Under the pieces are notes generated by a model. It ran no database searches and was not told the DNA's origin. It saw only the letters and a program-made list of their open reading frames with translations. Below are positions 53,155 to 62,255 of a stretch of 64,000 nucleotides of DNA, one piece after another; position 1 is the stretch's first letter, and the number at the start of each line of letters is the position of its first letter. The DNA comes from Pyrobaculum oguniense TE7 (GTDB lineage: Archaea; Thermoproteota; Thermoprotei; Thermoproteales; Thermoproteaceae): positions 1-64,000 of the forward strand of contig CP003316.1 of assembly GCA_000247545.1 (NCBI GenBank). The letters are read 5' to 3'. A program made the translations under genes and the position numbers.

Positions 53155-54132
53155 CTATATAATTGATGCTATGAATTTGCCTACCTCTATTGTTGACTTA
53201 TCTCCGCCTATATCTGGCGTCTTTATGCCCTTCTCAATGCTTTTTTCCACCGCAACTCTTATAGCATTGGCGACGTCTTTCCTGCCCATCCACTCGAACA
53301 TCATTGCGGCAGATAGTATAGTGGCTATAGGGTTTGCGATTCCCTTCCCGGCTATGTCGAACGCGGCCCCGTGGACGGGCTCAAACATGGCCTTGGAGTC
53401 GCCGATATTGCCGCTTGGGGCTAGGCCGATGCCCCCCGCCACCTGCGCTGCGAGGTCTGTGAGGATGTCGCCGTATTGGTTTGTGGTGAGCACCACGTCG
53501 AATCTCTTGGGGTTTCTCACAAGCTCCATAGCCGCCGCGTCTACGTACATCTGATCCACTTCGAGCCCCCTTAGCTCTTCCATCGCTACATCTCTGAAAA
53601 AGGCGTCGACAACTCTCAGCACATTCGCCTTGTGGACAATTGTGACCCTCCTCCCTCTCATCTCTGCGTATTTCCTGGCCACCCTTGCCACCCTCCTCGT
53701 GCCCTTCTCGGTGATTACCTTAAGCGCGATGGTCACGTCGCCGACTCTGTACTCGGCGCCCACGTACACGTCTTCAACGTTTTCTCTGACAAATACGCAG
53801 TCTATCTCTTTCACAGCTGGCACACCTGGCAGATTTTTCACCGGCCGGATGTTTGCGTATAGGAGATATCTCATCCTTATCAGCGACGTCACGTCGTATG
53901 CCGACTCCCCTATGGGGCCCTTGAAAATCACGTCGGCCTCGTCGGCAAGCTTCAACGCCTCTGGAGGCATGGCGGTGCCATATTTCCTCAAAGCCGCGTC
54001 GCCGGCCTCTGCGGTTTTAATTTCCAGATCCACGCCGTATTTAGACGCCGCGGCTTTTATCACATACAGCGCCGCCTCCACCACTTCTGGCCCCACGCCG
54101 TCCCCCGGTATTACCAAAACCTTATACGGCAT
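53155..54132 (-). CDS. leuB: 3-Isopropylmalate / isocitrate-type dehydrogenase
   Basis: This beta-decarboxylating dehydrogenase has the N-terminal [12 protein letters not shown], the substrate-binding [31 protein letters not shown] with metal-binding Asp residues, and [21 protein letters not shown]. Gene order after a LeuA-like synthase points to 3-isopropylmalate dehydrogenase of leucine synthesis; homoisocitrate dehydrogenase is the main alternative. ATG 54132 lies inside the 3' end of the leuA-like gene (11-base overlap), so the two are co-translated. Confidence 0.88.
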   Translation of the reverse strand: MPYKVLVIPGDGVGPEVVEAALYVIKAAASKYGVDLEIKTAEAGDAALRKYGTAMPPEALKLADEADVIFKGPIGESAYDVTSLIRMRYLLYANIRPVKNLPGVPAVKEIDCVFVRENVEDVYVGAEYRVGDVTIALKVITEKGTRRVARVARKYAEMRGRRVTIVHKANVLRVVDAFFRDVAMEELRGLEVDQMYVDAAAMELVRNPKRFDVVLTTNQYGDILTDLAAQVAGGIGLAPSGNIGDSKAMFEPVHGAAFDIAGKGIANPIATILSAAMMFEWMGRKDVANAIRVAVEKSIEKGIKTPDIGGDKSTIEVGKFIASII

Positions 54133-55275
54133 AGGGTACAAATACCCCCCTCCTATAATCATTTACGACTTGCCTAAGAACAGACTCGTCCACCTTTACT
54201 TTCCTCACAGCCAGCTCCTTCACGGCGTTTAAGACGTAGTCCACCAAGTCGTCTGTGGGCTCGACGCCTATGTTCTTCAAAGCCCACACCACCGCGTGTC
54301 TCCCCGAATGCTTTCCGAGGACTATCCTGCGCCGATTGCCCACGTCTTCAGGCCTCATAGGCTCGTAGGTGAATGGGTTGTTCAAAACGCCGTGTACGTG
54401 GATGCCGGCCTCGTGGCTGAAGGCGTTTTCCCCCACCACCGCCTTATTCGGCGGCACGGGGATGCCGAATAGTTTAGACACTAACTGCGACAGCTCGTAG
54501 AGTTTCTCCAGCTTGATATTTGTCTTGTAGCCAAGCAGGTAGTGCACTGCGGCTACTACCTCTTCCAGCGCCGCGTTGCCGGCCCTCTCGCCGAAGTTGT
54601 TAACAACCACCTGCGCCACGTCGGCGCCGTTTTCTATGGCGGTTACTGTATTGGCCACAGCCATGCCGAAGTCGTCGTGGCAGTGGACGTGCATAGGCAC
54701 CGGGGGGAGCCTCTGCTTTAGGTAGCCTATAAGATAGGCCATCCGGCTCGGGGTCATCACACCCACCGTGTCTGGGACGTTGATCTCGTCGGCGCCGGCG
54801 CTGATAGCTGTCTTATAAGCCTCCACCAGGAAATCTAGGTCGCTCCTTGTGGCGTCTTCTGCACTGAACAATATGTCGACCCCGTGCGATTTGGCGTATG
54901 AGACCACCTCCTCTATCCGCCTAATGGCCTCCTCCCTCGTAATGCCAAGCTTATACTTCAGGTGTATATCAGACGTGGCAATGAACAAGTGGATCATATC
55001 CACATCGGCATCGAGAGCCGCATCGACGTCAGATTTCGCCATGCGGGCAAGGCTAACCACCTTGGCTGTCGCCACTTCTTTAGAGATCTGCCTAATGGCC
55101 ATCTGTTCGTCTTTTGAGACCGCGGCAAAACCCGCCTCTATCATGTCTACACCTGCCTCGTCTAGAGCTAGGGCGATTTGCAACTTTTCAGAAGGAGACA
55201 AGGCGACGCCGGGCATCTGCTCGCCGTCCCTGAGAGTTGTGTCGAATATCCTTATTGTACGAGCCCCGAAGCCAT
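54122..55275 (-). CDS. leuA: 2-Isopropylmalate synthase-like enzyme without regulatory domain; start out of frame
   Basis: This TIM-barrel acyltransferase of about 385 residues has [28 protein letters not shown] and [14 protein letters not shown], and the helical subdomain, but lacks the LeuA allosteric domain. It is probably the isopropylmalate synthase of the adjoining leuB and leuD genes; homocitrate synthase is possible. The enzyme frame can begin only at TTG 55285, about 12 bases from the TATA box (ttatatata, 55292-55300). ATG 55275, at proper leaderless distance, reads ATG GCT TCG GGG CTC and soon stops. A -1 slip on G GGG (55264-55267) joins it to the enzyme as [14 protein letters not shown]. 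Confidence 0.85.
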
Positions 55276-55369
55276 AGGCGGACAACTTCAGTTATATATA
55301 AACCTTTTTCATCATATATACGAGCCTACTGAGTCTCAAAATATATATAGCTCGACATTAAGAGGCTCA
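55276..55369. promoter_or_regulatory. Divergent leuA / leuD promoter region
   Basis: Two TATA boxes serve opposite leucine genes: ttatatata (55292-55300) about 22 bases from ATG 55275 on the minus strand, and aatatatata (55340-55349) about 25 bases from ATG 55370 on the plus strand. The 40 bases between them could hold a shared operator, but I see no clear inverted repeat. Confidence 0.6.
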
Positions 55370-55852
55370 ATGAAGGTGAGGGGACGGGCATTGATATACG
55401 GAGATAAAATAGACACCGATGTCATAATCCCAGCCAAGTACCTAGTATACACCGATCCCACGGTACTGGGCCAACACGCCATGGAGCCCCTCGACCCTGA
55501 CTTCCCCAAGAAGGCAAAGGGGGCAATCCTAGTCGCTGGGCGGGCCTTCGGCATGGGGTCGTCAAGAGAGCAGGCGGCTCTCGCGCTTAAAGGCGCCGGC
55601 GTCTTGGCGGTAGTGGCCGAGAGCTTTGCCAGGATCTTCTTCAGAAACGCCGTCAACGTTGGGCTTCCCGTGCTACAAGTACCCGGCGTCAGGCAGAAGG
55701 TGACAGAAGGCGAGGAAATAGAGGTGGACATAGAAGCTGGCACTGTGACTAAGGTGGCCACTGGCGAGGTAATTGTTGGCAAGCCGCTGAGGGGGCTACC
55801 CCTGGAGATACTAAAGGCCGGGGGTCTTCTCAACTACCTAAAAAAGGCGTAG
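55370..55852 (+). CDS. leuD: 3-Isopropylmalate dehydratase small subunit
   Basis: The archaeal LeuD plan is complete in 160 residues: GDKIDTDVIIPAKYL, AGRAFGMGSSREQAALALKGAGV and SFARIFFRNAVNVGLPVL. With LeuC it isomerises 2- to 3-isopropylmalate. ATG 55370 is 25 bases from a TATA box. The catalytic large subunit is not adjacent but lies at 60967-62214 on the other strand. The 3' end overlaps the convergent archaemetzincin gene by 19 bases. Confidence 0.92.
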   Translation: MKVRGRALIYGDKIDTDVIIPAKYLVYTDPTVLGQHAMEPLDPDFPKKAKGAILVAGRAFGMGSSREQAALALKGAGVLAVVAESFARIFFRNAVNVGLPVLQVPGVRQKVTEGEEIEVDIEAGTVTKVATGEVIVGKPLRGLPLEILKAGGLLNYLKKA

Positions 55853-56304
55853 AGCCGCCGGCGGCACCTCTCACAGAAAAAGGCGCTCTTCCTATCCGTG
55901 TCGTATATGGAATTGCTGAAGTACATAACACAACGGGGGTCGCCACAGTGGCCAAGGCCGTATAGATGGCCCGCCTCGTGGGTGATCTCCTTCACTAGCC
56001 GCTCACGGAACTGGGGGCCTCTAAGCCTTGCGGTGAAGACCACCGCAGTTTTGAGGTGCGGCACGGCGAGGCCAAAGACGAAGTTCAGCCCGGGGTAGTA
56101 GCCGTCGCACTCCATTATAAACACCGTTGGCGTGTTCACGCTCCGAGACAGCGCCTTCACCACGGCGTCTGCTCTGCACTGCCCCCTCAGGGGATCTACG
56201 TAACGAGAGGCATCGAGCTCCTTCACTAGCCAAACCACGTTGAACTCCAGAACCTCCACCGTCTCAACGGAAGGTGGGGCCACAACAGTGAGCCTAGGTC
56301 TCAT
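55834..56304 (-). CDS. amzA: Archaemetzincin zinc metalloprotease
   Basis: The extended zinc motif HEAGHLYGLGH (His109, Glu110, His113, His119) is followed directly by the second, four-cysteine zinc site: Cys120, Cys125, Cys144 and Cys147, with the met-turn in CVMYFS. This is diagnostic of archaemetzincins. Length of 156 residues is typical. The natural substrate of the family is not known. Its start overlaps the end of the PAPS-reductase-like gene by 11 bases, so they share an operon. Confidence 0.92.
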   Translation of the reverse strand: MRPRLTVVAPPSVETVEVLEFNVVWLVKELDASRYVDPLRGQCRADAVVKALSRSVNTPTVFIMECDGYYPGLNFVFGLAVPHLKTAVVFTARLRGPQFRERLVKEITHEAGHLYGLGHCGDPRCVMYFSNSIYDTDRKSAFFCERCRRRLYAFFR

Positions 56305-58078
56305 TTCTATACACTAGGTACTGCGCGGCGGGACACGCCGAGCTACACAACAGACAGCCAATGCATCTCCCCTCATCCACCTTAAAAGAGCGGCCGGGGC
56401 CGGTCCTCCTCAACGCGCCGGTGGGGCACCAGTGGACGCAGAGGTCGCAGTCGCCGCAGATGGCGGACCTCACGACGAGGGCCGCCACGTCTAAGGCGGT
56501 CTTCCCGTCGGGCGCCCGGATAAACCAACGCCCCCCGGCCCCCCTTATTTCCACCAGCCCCTTCTTAGTGCGTAGAAGATTCCCCTCGGGCCTCCCCACC
56601 ATCTTTAAAAGCTCCCTCATCGTCTCGGCGTTAGGCTCGGCGTCTATTTCAAGCTCCAGCGACTGGCCCTTGGCGGTAATGCGGACGGGGAGCGGGGCCC
56701 CCTCCTCCCTCTTCACCCACCTCGCGACGTCGCCTGGAATCTTGCCGCGCCACCTCCACAAGCCCCACTTGACCTCCTCCTCGGTGTGCCACCTCCTCAG
56801 TGCTACCTCCATCTTGCCGTAGATCTCTGGGTAGGCCTCCTTCACGAGGGCCAGCTCCGCCATCTCGTTGGCGGGGCAGACAACGCAACCCAGCCTGTCG
56901 AAGCCCCTCTCGTAGGCCCGGTTGTAGGGGAGCTTGTGCAGAAAGATGTAGAGCCACACCTCCAGCGCTGTCCACTCCTGCAAAGGCGCCGCCACCACCG
57001 AGCCTGCCACCCACTTGCTAGGCGAGACCCTCGGCGTCTTTGCCCTTACAAAGGACTCAGCCCCCCTCTGCCCCACCACGCTTATGTAGCCCTGGGGGAA
57101 TCTCGACTTAAGGGCCTCAGTGGTCGGCCCCAGCTTGATCACCTTGCAACACCACCTGTAGTCCCTGGCGGGGGGGCCGAACTTCTCCATGGCCTCCCAG
57201 AACCGCTGTCCAGCGGCTCCCACAATGACTTCGACGCCGTACCTCTCCTCCACAGCCTTTAAGTTTTCGTAAGTCTCCGGCGGCTCTAGCCCCGTGTCGT
57301 TGAAGTAGACGTAGAACTTCAAGCCGCTCCTCGCCGTTAGATCCAGCGCCACTAGGCTGTCCTTACCGCCGGAGTAGGAAACCACAACCGGCTTCTTGTA
57401 TTTCTCGGCCACCGCCTTTATGAACTCCACCGCCTCCTGGGCGCGGCGCTCGATATGTTCTCTGTTGAGCTCAGCTGCCTCGGCCAGAGTGGAGGGGCGC
57501 CCGGGTAGCAACGGCGGCTTGGCCCGCCACGACTTAACCACGTGGAGTCTTCTCCCTCTGAAGAGCTTGGCGACGCCGTGGGTCTTGCCGTCGGCTGTAG
57601 AGACGGCCACGTGGCGGTACCTCTCCTCTGGGAGCCTCCCCTCCACTATTTTGTCCGTGTGTATGTCGTAGCCCTGCGGGAGCTCGGCCATGTCCACCAC
57701 GGCCCAGTAGCCCCTCCTCTCGTGGAGTATTGTGGCTACACCTTCGTACAGCGGCCTAAACCTCCACCTCCCCTCAAACACGTCGTAGAACCTGTGGCCT
57801 ATCAGCCTCCCCCTGACGATTACTTCGTCTGCCTGGTCGGCGTACCCCGGTATCTTGTTCAGCAAGACCACCTCGTCCATGGGCACCAGCGCCTCCGCCA
57901 GCTCCCAGTCGCCCAACTCGTCGGCGATGGCCCCTCTCGTAATGTCTATGTCGGCGGGAAACGCCGGCCTGGGGTCAGCAGGCTGTGTAATTTTGACCTC
58001 CACAAACCTCTCGCATCTCCCGGCTACGTCTTTCGGCTCGAACACGGGAAGATTGAGGTCCTCGCACCACCAGAGCAC
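56294..58078 (-). CDS. PAPS reductase-like PP-loop protein with C-terminal ferredoxin domain
   Basis: An N-terminal region of about 180 residues ends in a PUA-like segment (GVAKLFRGRRLHVVKSW). The PP-loop follows, SGGKDS at 236-241, with DYRWCCKVIK and GCVVCPANE cysteines typical of archaeal PAPS reductase-like proteins. The C-terminus has two clusters, CGDCDLCVHWC and CIGCLLCSSAC. A PUA domain suggests an RNA-modification or sulfur-transfer role rather than plain sulfate reduction. GTG 58078 is about 25 bases from gttaattt. It overlaps archaemetzincin downstream. Confidence 0.85.
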   Translation of the reverse strand: MLWWCEDLNLPVFEPKDVAGRCERFVEVKITQPADPRPAFPADIDITRGAIADELGDWELAEALVPMDEVVLLNKIPGYADQADEVIVRGRLIGHRFYDVFEGRWRFRPLYEGVATILHERRGYWAVVDMAELPQGYDIHTDKIVEGRLPEERYRHVAVSTADGKTHGVAKLFRGRRLHVVKSWRAKPPLLPGRPSTLAEAAELNREHIERRAQEAVEFIKAVAEKYKKPVVVSYSGGKDSLVALDLTARSGLKFYVYFNDTGLEPPETYENLKAVEERYGVEVIVGAAGQRFWEAMEKFGPPARDYRWCCKVIKLGPTTEALKSRFPQGYISVVGQRGAESFVRAKTPRVSPSKWVAGSVVAAPLQEWTALEVWLYIFLHKLPYNRAYERGFDRLGCVVCPANEMAELALVKEAYPEIYGKMEVALRRWHTEEEVKWGLWRWRGKIPGDVARWVKREEGAPLPVRITAKGQSLELEIDAEPNAETMRELLKMVGRPEGNLLRTKKGLVEIRGAGGRWFIRAPDGKTALDVAALVVRSAICGDCDLCVHWCPTGALRRTGPGRSFKVDEGRCIGCLLCSSACPAAQYLVYRNET

Positions 58079-58165
58079 AGTGCGTTACGAATGTGAGAAA
58101 TTAACCTTTCGTATATTTGCTATATAGCTGGCTAAGCTTTTTAAATAGTTGTTATCTGTGGTGGC

Positions 58166-59586
58166 ATGTCCCAGGGGAAAGCCGCGTCTCAATACTAGAC
58201 TCAACGCTTAGAGAAGGAGAGCAGACGCCGGGCGTTGTATTCTCGGAGGAGTGGCGTGTTAGAATTTCCAAGGCCCTCTCGGATATAGGCGTTGGGATGA
58301 TAGAAGTGGGCGATCCCAGCGTGGCCCCCGACATAAAGTCGGCGATAAAGAAGATCATTAAGTTGAAGAAGGATGGCGAGATTAGAAGCCACATAGTCGT
58401 CCACAGCAGGGCGGTGAAGCAGGATCTGGAAAACGCCGCGTCTCTGGAGCCGGATAGGGTCGCGGTGTTCTACGGGGTGAGCGACTTGCACTTGAAGCAC
58501 AAGCACAGGAAGACGAGGGAGGAGGCGCTGTCCATAATTGCAGAGATGGTCTCCTTTGCCAAGTCACACGGCGTTGCTGTTAGGTTCACCGCAGAGGACG
58601 CATCGAGGGCCGATCTCGGCTACTTGATAGAGGTCGTAAAGACCGCTTATGAGGCCGGCGCGGATCGGGTCAGCATAGCGGACACGGTAGGGGTCTTCAC
58701 GCCGGACAGAGCCAGGGAGGTGTTCGCCAAGGTGAAGGCCGCCGTGCCGGGTGTTGGGCTGGACATACACGCACACAACGACTTCGGGATGGCCGTGGCC
58801 AACAGCTTGGCGGCGGTGGAGGGCGGGGCAGACGTGGTCCACACCACGGTGAACGGGCTTGGGGAGAGGGCAGGCATCACGCCCCTGCAAGTCTTCGCCG
58901 CGGCTTACTACTACCACAAGGGGGTTAAGCTAGTGGAGCTGGAAAAGCTACCCGAGATAACCGCCATGGTAGAGGCGGCCAGCGGGATCACGCTGATGCC
59001 GACATACCCTATTGTTGGAGAAAACGCCTTTACGCACAAGGCCGGGGTACACCAGGCAGGCGTCTTGGCCAACCCCGAGACGTACGAGCCGATCCCGCCA
59101 GAGGTGGTGGGGAGGCAACGCGACTTCTCTCTGGACAAGTACAGCGGGAGGAAGGCTATCCAGCACCGCTTGGAGAAGCTAGGCGTCTCGCTCCAGCCTG
59201 AGGCCTTGGACAAGGTGGTGGAGGAGGTTAAGAGGATGAACGCGCCTAGGCTGAGGGACGAGGATTTGTTAGAGATAGTGGAAAAGGTGTCCGGCGTCAG
59301 GTACAGGGCTATCGTCAACAGGCACATAGAGGCCTACATCTGGCTTAAGGTGGCGAACAACGTGTACACCACCTCAGTGGCGAGGAGGGTCGCCGCCTTG
59401 AAAAACGTCGTGTCGGTCTCCGAAATAACTGGCGAGTACGACATCGTAGTTAAACTTGTGGCGGAGAACACCGAGGAGCTAAACCAGGCGATTGAAAGCA
59501 TAAGGCAGATCAAAGGCGTCGCCTCGACCTTCACCAGTATTGTGCTGAAGGAGCTGCCGACGATCAGCATGCAGACCAGGGCTTAA
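58166..59586 (+). CDS. Homocitrate / isopropylmalate synthase with C-terminal RAM (Lrp-type) domain; start out of frame
   Basis: The catalytic part has [28 protein letters not shown] and NGLGERAGITPL. The last 75 residues (YIWLKVANNVYTTSVARRVA to FTSIVLKEL) form an Lrp/AsnC RAM ligand-binding domain, as in archaeal homocitrate synthase, so lysine control is likely. ATG 58166 is 23 bases from a TATA box (tttttaaatag) but reads ATG TCC CAG GGG AAA and stops ten codons in. A -1 slip on G GGG (58174-58177) joins it to the enzyme as MSQGESRVSILDST. The only other in-frame start, TTG 58117, lies upstream of the TATA box. Confidence 0.85.
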
Positions 59587-59699
59587 AGCGCCGCGTCTTC
59601 AGCTATTTTCTACTCTTGCTCTATTTTCCCACTCGCTACTTGTGGCAACAAGGGCTTCCGGGTCCTCAATATTTTTAAGAACAATATATAGACGCCTCT

Positions 59700-60623
59700 A
59701 TGAGACACTTGCTTACGTTGCTAGAGTTTGCCCCCCACGAGGTTGAGGATCTTCTGCGCATATCCAGAGATTTCAAGACGAGGTTCTTAGCCGGCGAGGT
59801 GTACACCCCTCTCTTCCCGGGCAGAGTCCTTCTTCTATATTTCGAGAAACACAGCACAAGAACGAGACTTTCCCTCACCGCCGCGGCCGCCCAGTTGGGC
59901 ATGCAGACCGTGTACACCACGCCAAACGAGCTCCAGCTCGCCAGGGGAGAGACTGTCGCAGACACTATGAGAGTCGTCTCTAGATACGCCGCGGCTGTGG
60001 CGGCTAGGGTGTACAAGCACGAGACGCTGGATGAGATGGCCAGGCACAGCTCAATACCTGTAATCAACGCCTTGTCCGACAGACACCACCCGCTCCAAGC
60101 GCTGGCCGACGCGCTGACGCTGTGGGAGAGGTCGGGGAGGCTTCACAACTTGAAGGTGGCGTTTGTTGGCGATGTATCGAACAACGTGGCTACTAGCCTC
60201 GCAATAATCGGCGCCAAGCTGGGCTGGGAGGTGCGCCTCGTCGGGCCGAAGCAGTTGTGGAACCAGAAACTCGTCGACGAGCTGGCCGAGGACCTCGCCA
60301 AGACTGGGGCGAGGATATACTTCACAGACTCGATAAACGATGTGGCTGGAGTAGACGGCGTATACACCGACGTTTGGGTCTCCATGGGATTTGAAAAGGA
60401 GGCCGAGGAGCGGAGAAAGATGCTAAGACCCTACCAGGTCAACAGCCGCGTCATGGACATCGCCGGGAAGAAGGCGGTGTTCCTCCACTGCCTCCCAGCA
60501 CACCGCGGCGAAGAGGTCACCGACGACGTGATAGACGGCCCCCAGTCAGCCGTTTGGGACCAGGCGGAGAACAGGATGCATACTGCGAAGGCGGTCCTGG
60601 CGTATTTACTAAAAATGCGCTGA
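59700..60623 (+). CDS. argF: Ornithine carbamoyltransferase
   Basis: Carbamoyl phosphate binding is by STRTR (52-56) and HPLQ (130-133). The ornithine end has DVWVSMG and HCLPAHRGEEV, which distinguish it from aspartate carbamoyltransferase. At 307 residues it is the normal length. It makes citrulline for arginine synthesis. An AT-rich box (caatatatag) lies just upstream of ATG 59700, slightly closer than usual, so a short gap remains in promoter assignment. No other arg gene is adjacent. Confidence 0.93.
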   Translation: MRHLLTLLEFAPHEVEDLLRISRDFKTRFLAGEVYTPLFPGRVLLLYFEKHSTRTRLSLTAAAAQLGMQTVYTTPNELQLARGETVADTMRVVSRYAAAVAARVYKHETLDEMARHSSIPVINALSDRHHPLQALADALTLWERSGRLHNLKVAFVGDVSNNVATSLAIIGAKLGWEVRLVGPKQLWNQKLVDELAEDLAKTGARIYFTDSINDVAGVDGVYTDVWVSMGFEKEAEERRKMLRPYQVNSRVMDIAGKKAVFLHCLPAHRGEEVTDDVIDGPQSAVWDQAENRMHTAKAVLAYLLKMR

Positions 60624-60657
60624 GATTCCCAGGAAAGTTCTGAGAAATCCCTTCTTT

Positions 60658-60846
60658 GTGAGAGTTGTCAGAATTTCTAAGAAGGGCACCATCTACGAAA
60701 TAGCAGAAAGGCTGGGGGTTGCCGAGGGCGACTTTTAAGAGCTCAGAGTGGAGGGAGGTGTGTTAATAGCGACACCTATACTACACCCCTCCAAGCTCGC
60801 CTTAGAAGGCCCCAAATATGCGAAGATAGCTATACTAAGAGTTTGA
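60658..60846 (+). pseudogene. VapB-type AbrB antitoxin pseudogene
   Basis: The frame reads VRISKKGTIY, EIAERLGVAEGDF, an in-frame TAA, then ELRVEGGVLIATP and KLALEGPKYAKI up to TGA 60844-60846. This is the AbrB/SpoVT swapped-hairpin pattern of archaeal VapB antitoxins, including the characteristic LALEGPK tail. The stop codon falls between the two halves of the domain, and two or three residues (usual xPK) are missing before EIAERLG. No PIN-domain toxin follows. It is a relic of a toxin-antitoxin pair. Confidence 0.7.
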
Positions 60847-60966
60847 GAAAGAAAGCGAAGAACAACAGATAGGATAGAAAATTCTACTCAAATGCTTTGA
60901 GGGATATTTCCCACTAGTCTTTCTTAAACACGCAGGTGAGGATACTTCTCTAATCTTGCAACGGAT

Positions 60967-62214
60967 TTAATGCTTGAGGTAGGGCCTTGGATCGGCGATG
61001 CGGCCTTCTGCGGCTGTCGCGGCGGCGACTGCGGGGTTGGCAAGGTATATCTTCGCCTCTGGGTGTCCTACCCTCCCCTTGAAGTTGCGGTTTGACGTGG
61101 TTAGGTGGACCTCGCCTGGCCCAGCCACTCCGAAGTGGCCGCCCAGGCAGGGGCCGCAGGTACCGTAGGTGACTACGCAACCCGCCTCCGTCAAGACGTC
61201 TATGTAGCCTAGCTTCATGGCTGTTTTGAACACCTCGTAGCTGGCGGGGATGGCGATGCACCTCGTCTTTACCCTTCTCCCCTTTAGGATCCTCGCCGCC
61301 GTTGCTATGTCGCTCAGCCTGCCGTTTGTGCAACTGCCGATAAAGACTTGATCCACCTCGACGCCCTCCACCTCCCTCACGGTCTTTACGTTGTCCACGC
61401 TGTGGGGCGCCGCGACTAGTGGCTCCAGTCTACCCAGCTCCACTGTGTACTTGTCGGCGTAGTAGCCGGGTTCCAGGGAGGGGGGTGTGTAGTCCACGCC
61501 GCGGGCCGTCTTTAAGTACTCAGCGGTGACGGCGTCTGGGATGAACATCAACGCGTCGGCCCCCATCTCTGTTGACATGTTGGCCACCGTCGCCCTGTCG
61601 TCCATGGGAAAGACCTTAGGGCGCTCCACGAAGACCTCTACAGAGTAGCCGTTGAACCCCTCCGCCCCGAACTGGCCCAGGAGGTGCAACGCCACGTCTT
61701 TGCCCATGACGCCCAGCGGGAACTCCCCCCTCACGTCCACCCTAAACGGCGCCGGCACGACGAGCCAGGTCTTGCCCAGCTTAAGCGCCGCGGCTATGTC
61801 CGTGGCCCCCATGCCGTGGGCAAAGGCGCCAACCGCCCCGGCGGTGTTGCCGTGGCTGTCAGCCGTGAAGATGACTTGCCCCGGCATTGCGTACCTCTCC
61901 AGAATGATTTGGTGAAGGATCCCCCCGCCCACGTCGAAGAAGTGGGGAAGGCCAAGCGACTTCACGTGCCTCCGTATGTACACCATGATCTCCGCGGCGC
62001 GCTGGTTGGGAGGCGGCGAGAGATGGTCGAAGGCCACCACCACCTTCTCATTGTCGAATACCTCCACCTTCCCCATGTGCTCCAAAACCTCAAGCACGTG
62101 GTATCCCGTTAAGTCGTGGAACCCTACTAAATCCGGTGCAACCTCCACCACGTCCCCTGGCGAGGGGTAGCGCCCTGTTTTTCTGTAAAATATGTACTCA
62201 GTCCACGTGGGCAT
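60967..62214 (-). CDS. leuC: 3-Isopropylmalate dehydratase large subunit
   Basis: This aconitase-family protein of 415 residues has [21 protein letters not shown], the first cluster Cys in [11 protein letters not shown], and CGPCLGGH with the two remaining Fe-S ligands. Length and sequence fit the archaeal LeuC (isopropylmalate isomerase) type; homoaconitase is a close alternative. It pairs with LeuD at 55370-55852. ATG 62214 is about 25 bases from a TATA box (ctatataaaa, about 62233-62242). Unlike the synthases nearby, its start is in frame. Confidence 0.9.
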   Translation of the reverse strand: MPTWTEYIFYRKTGRYPSPGDVVEVAPDLVGFHDLTGYHVLEVLEHMGKVEVFDNEKVVVAFDHLSPPPNQRAAEIMVYIRRHVKSLGLPHFFDVGGGILHQIILERYAMPGQVIFTADSHGNTAGAVGAFAHGMGATDIAAALKLGKTWLVVPAPFRVDVRGEFPLGVMGKDVALHLLGQFGAEGFNGYSVEVFVERPKVFPMDDRATVANMSTEMGADALMFIPDAVTAEYLKTARGVDYTPPSLEPGYYADKYTVELGRLEPLVAAPHSVDNVKTVREVEGVEVDQVFIGSCTNGRLSDIATAARILKGRRVKTRCIAIPASYEVFKTAMKLGYIDVLTEAGCVVTYGTCGPCLGGHFGVAGPGEVHLTTSNRNFKGRVGHPEAKIYLANPAVAAATAAEGRIADPRPYLKH

Positions 62215-62255
62215 ATAGGAAGTACGAATTCTATATAAAAAACTTGGGGTTTGGA

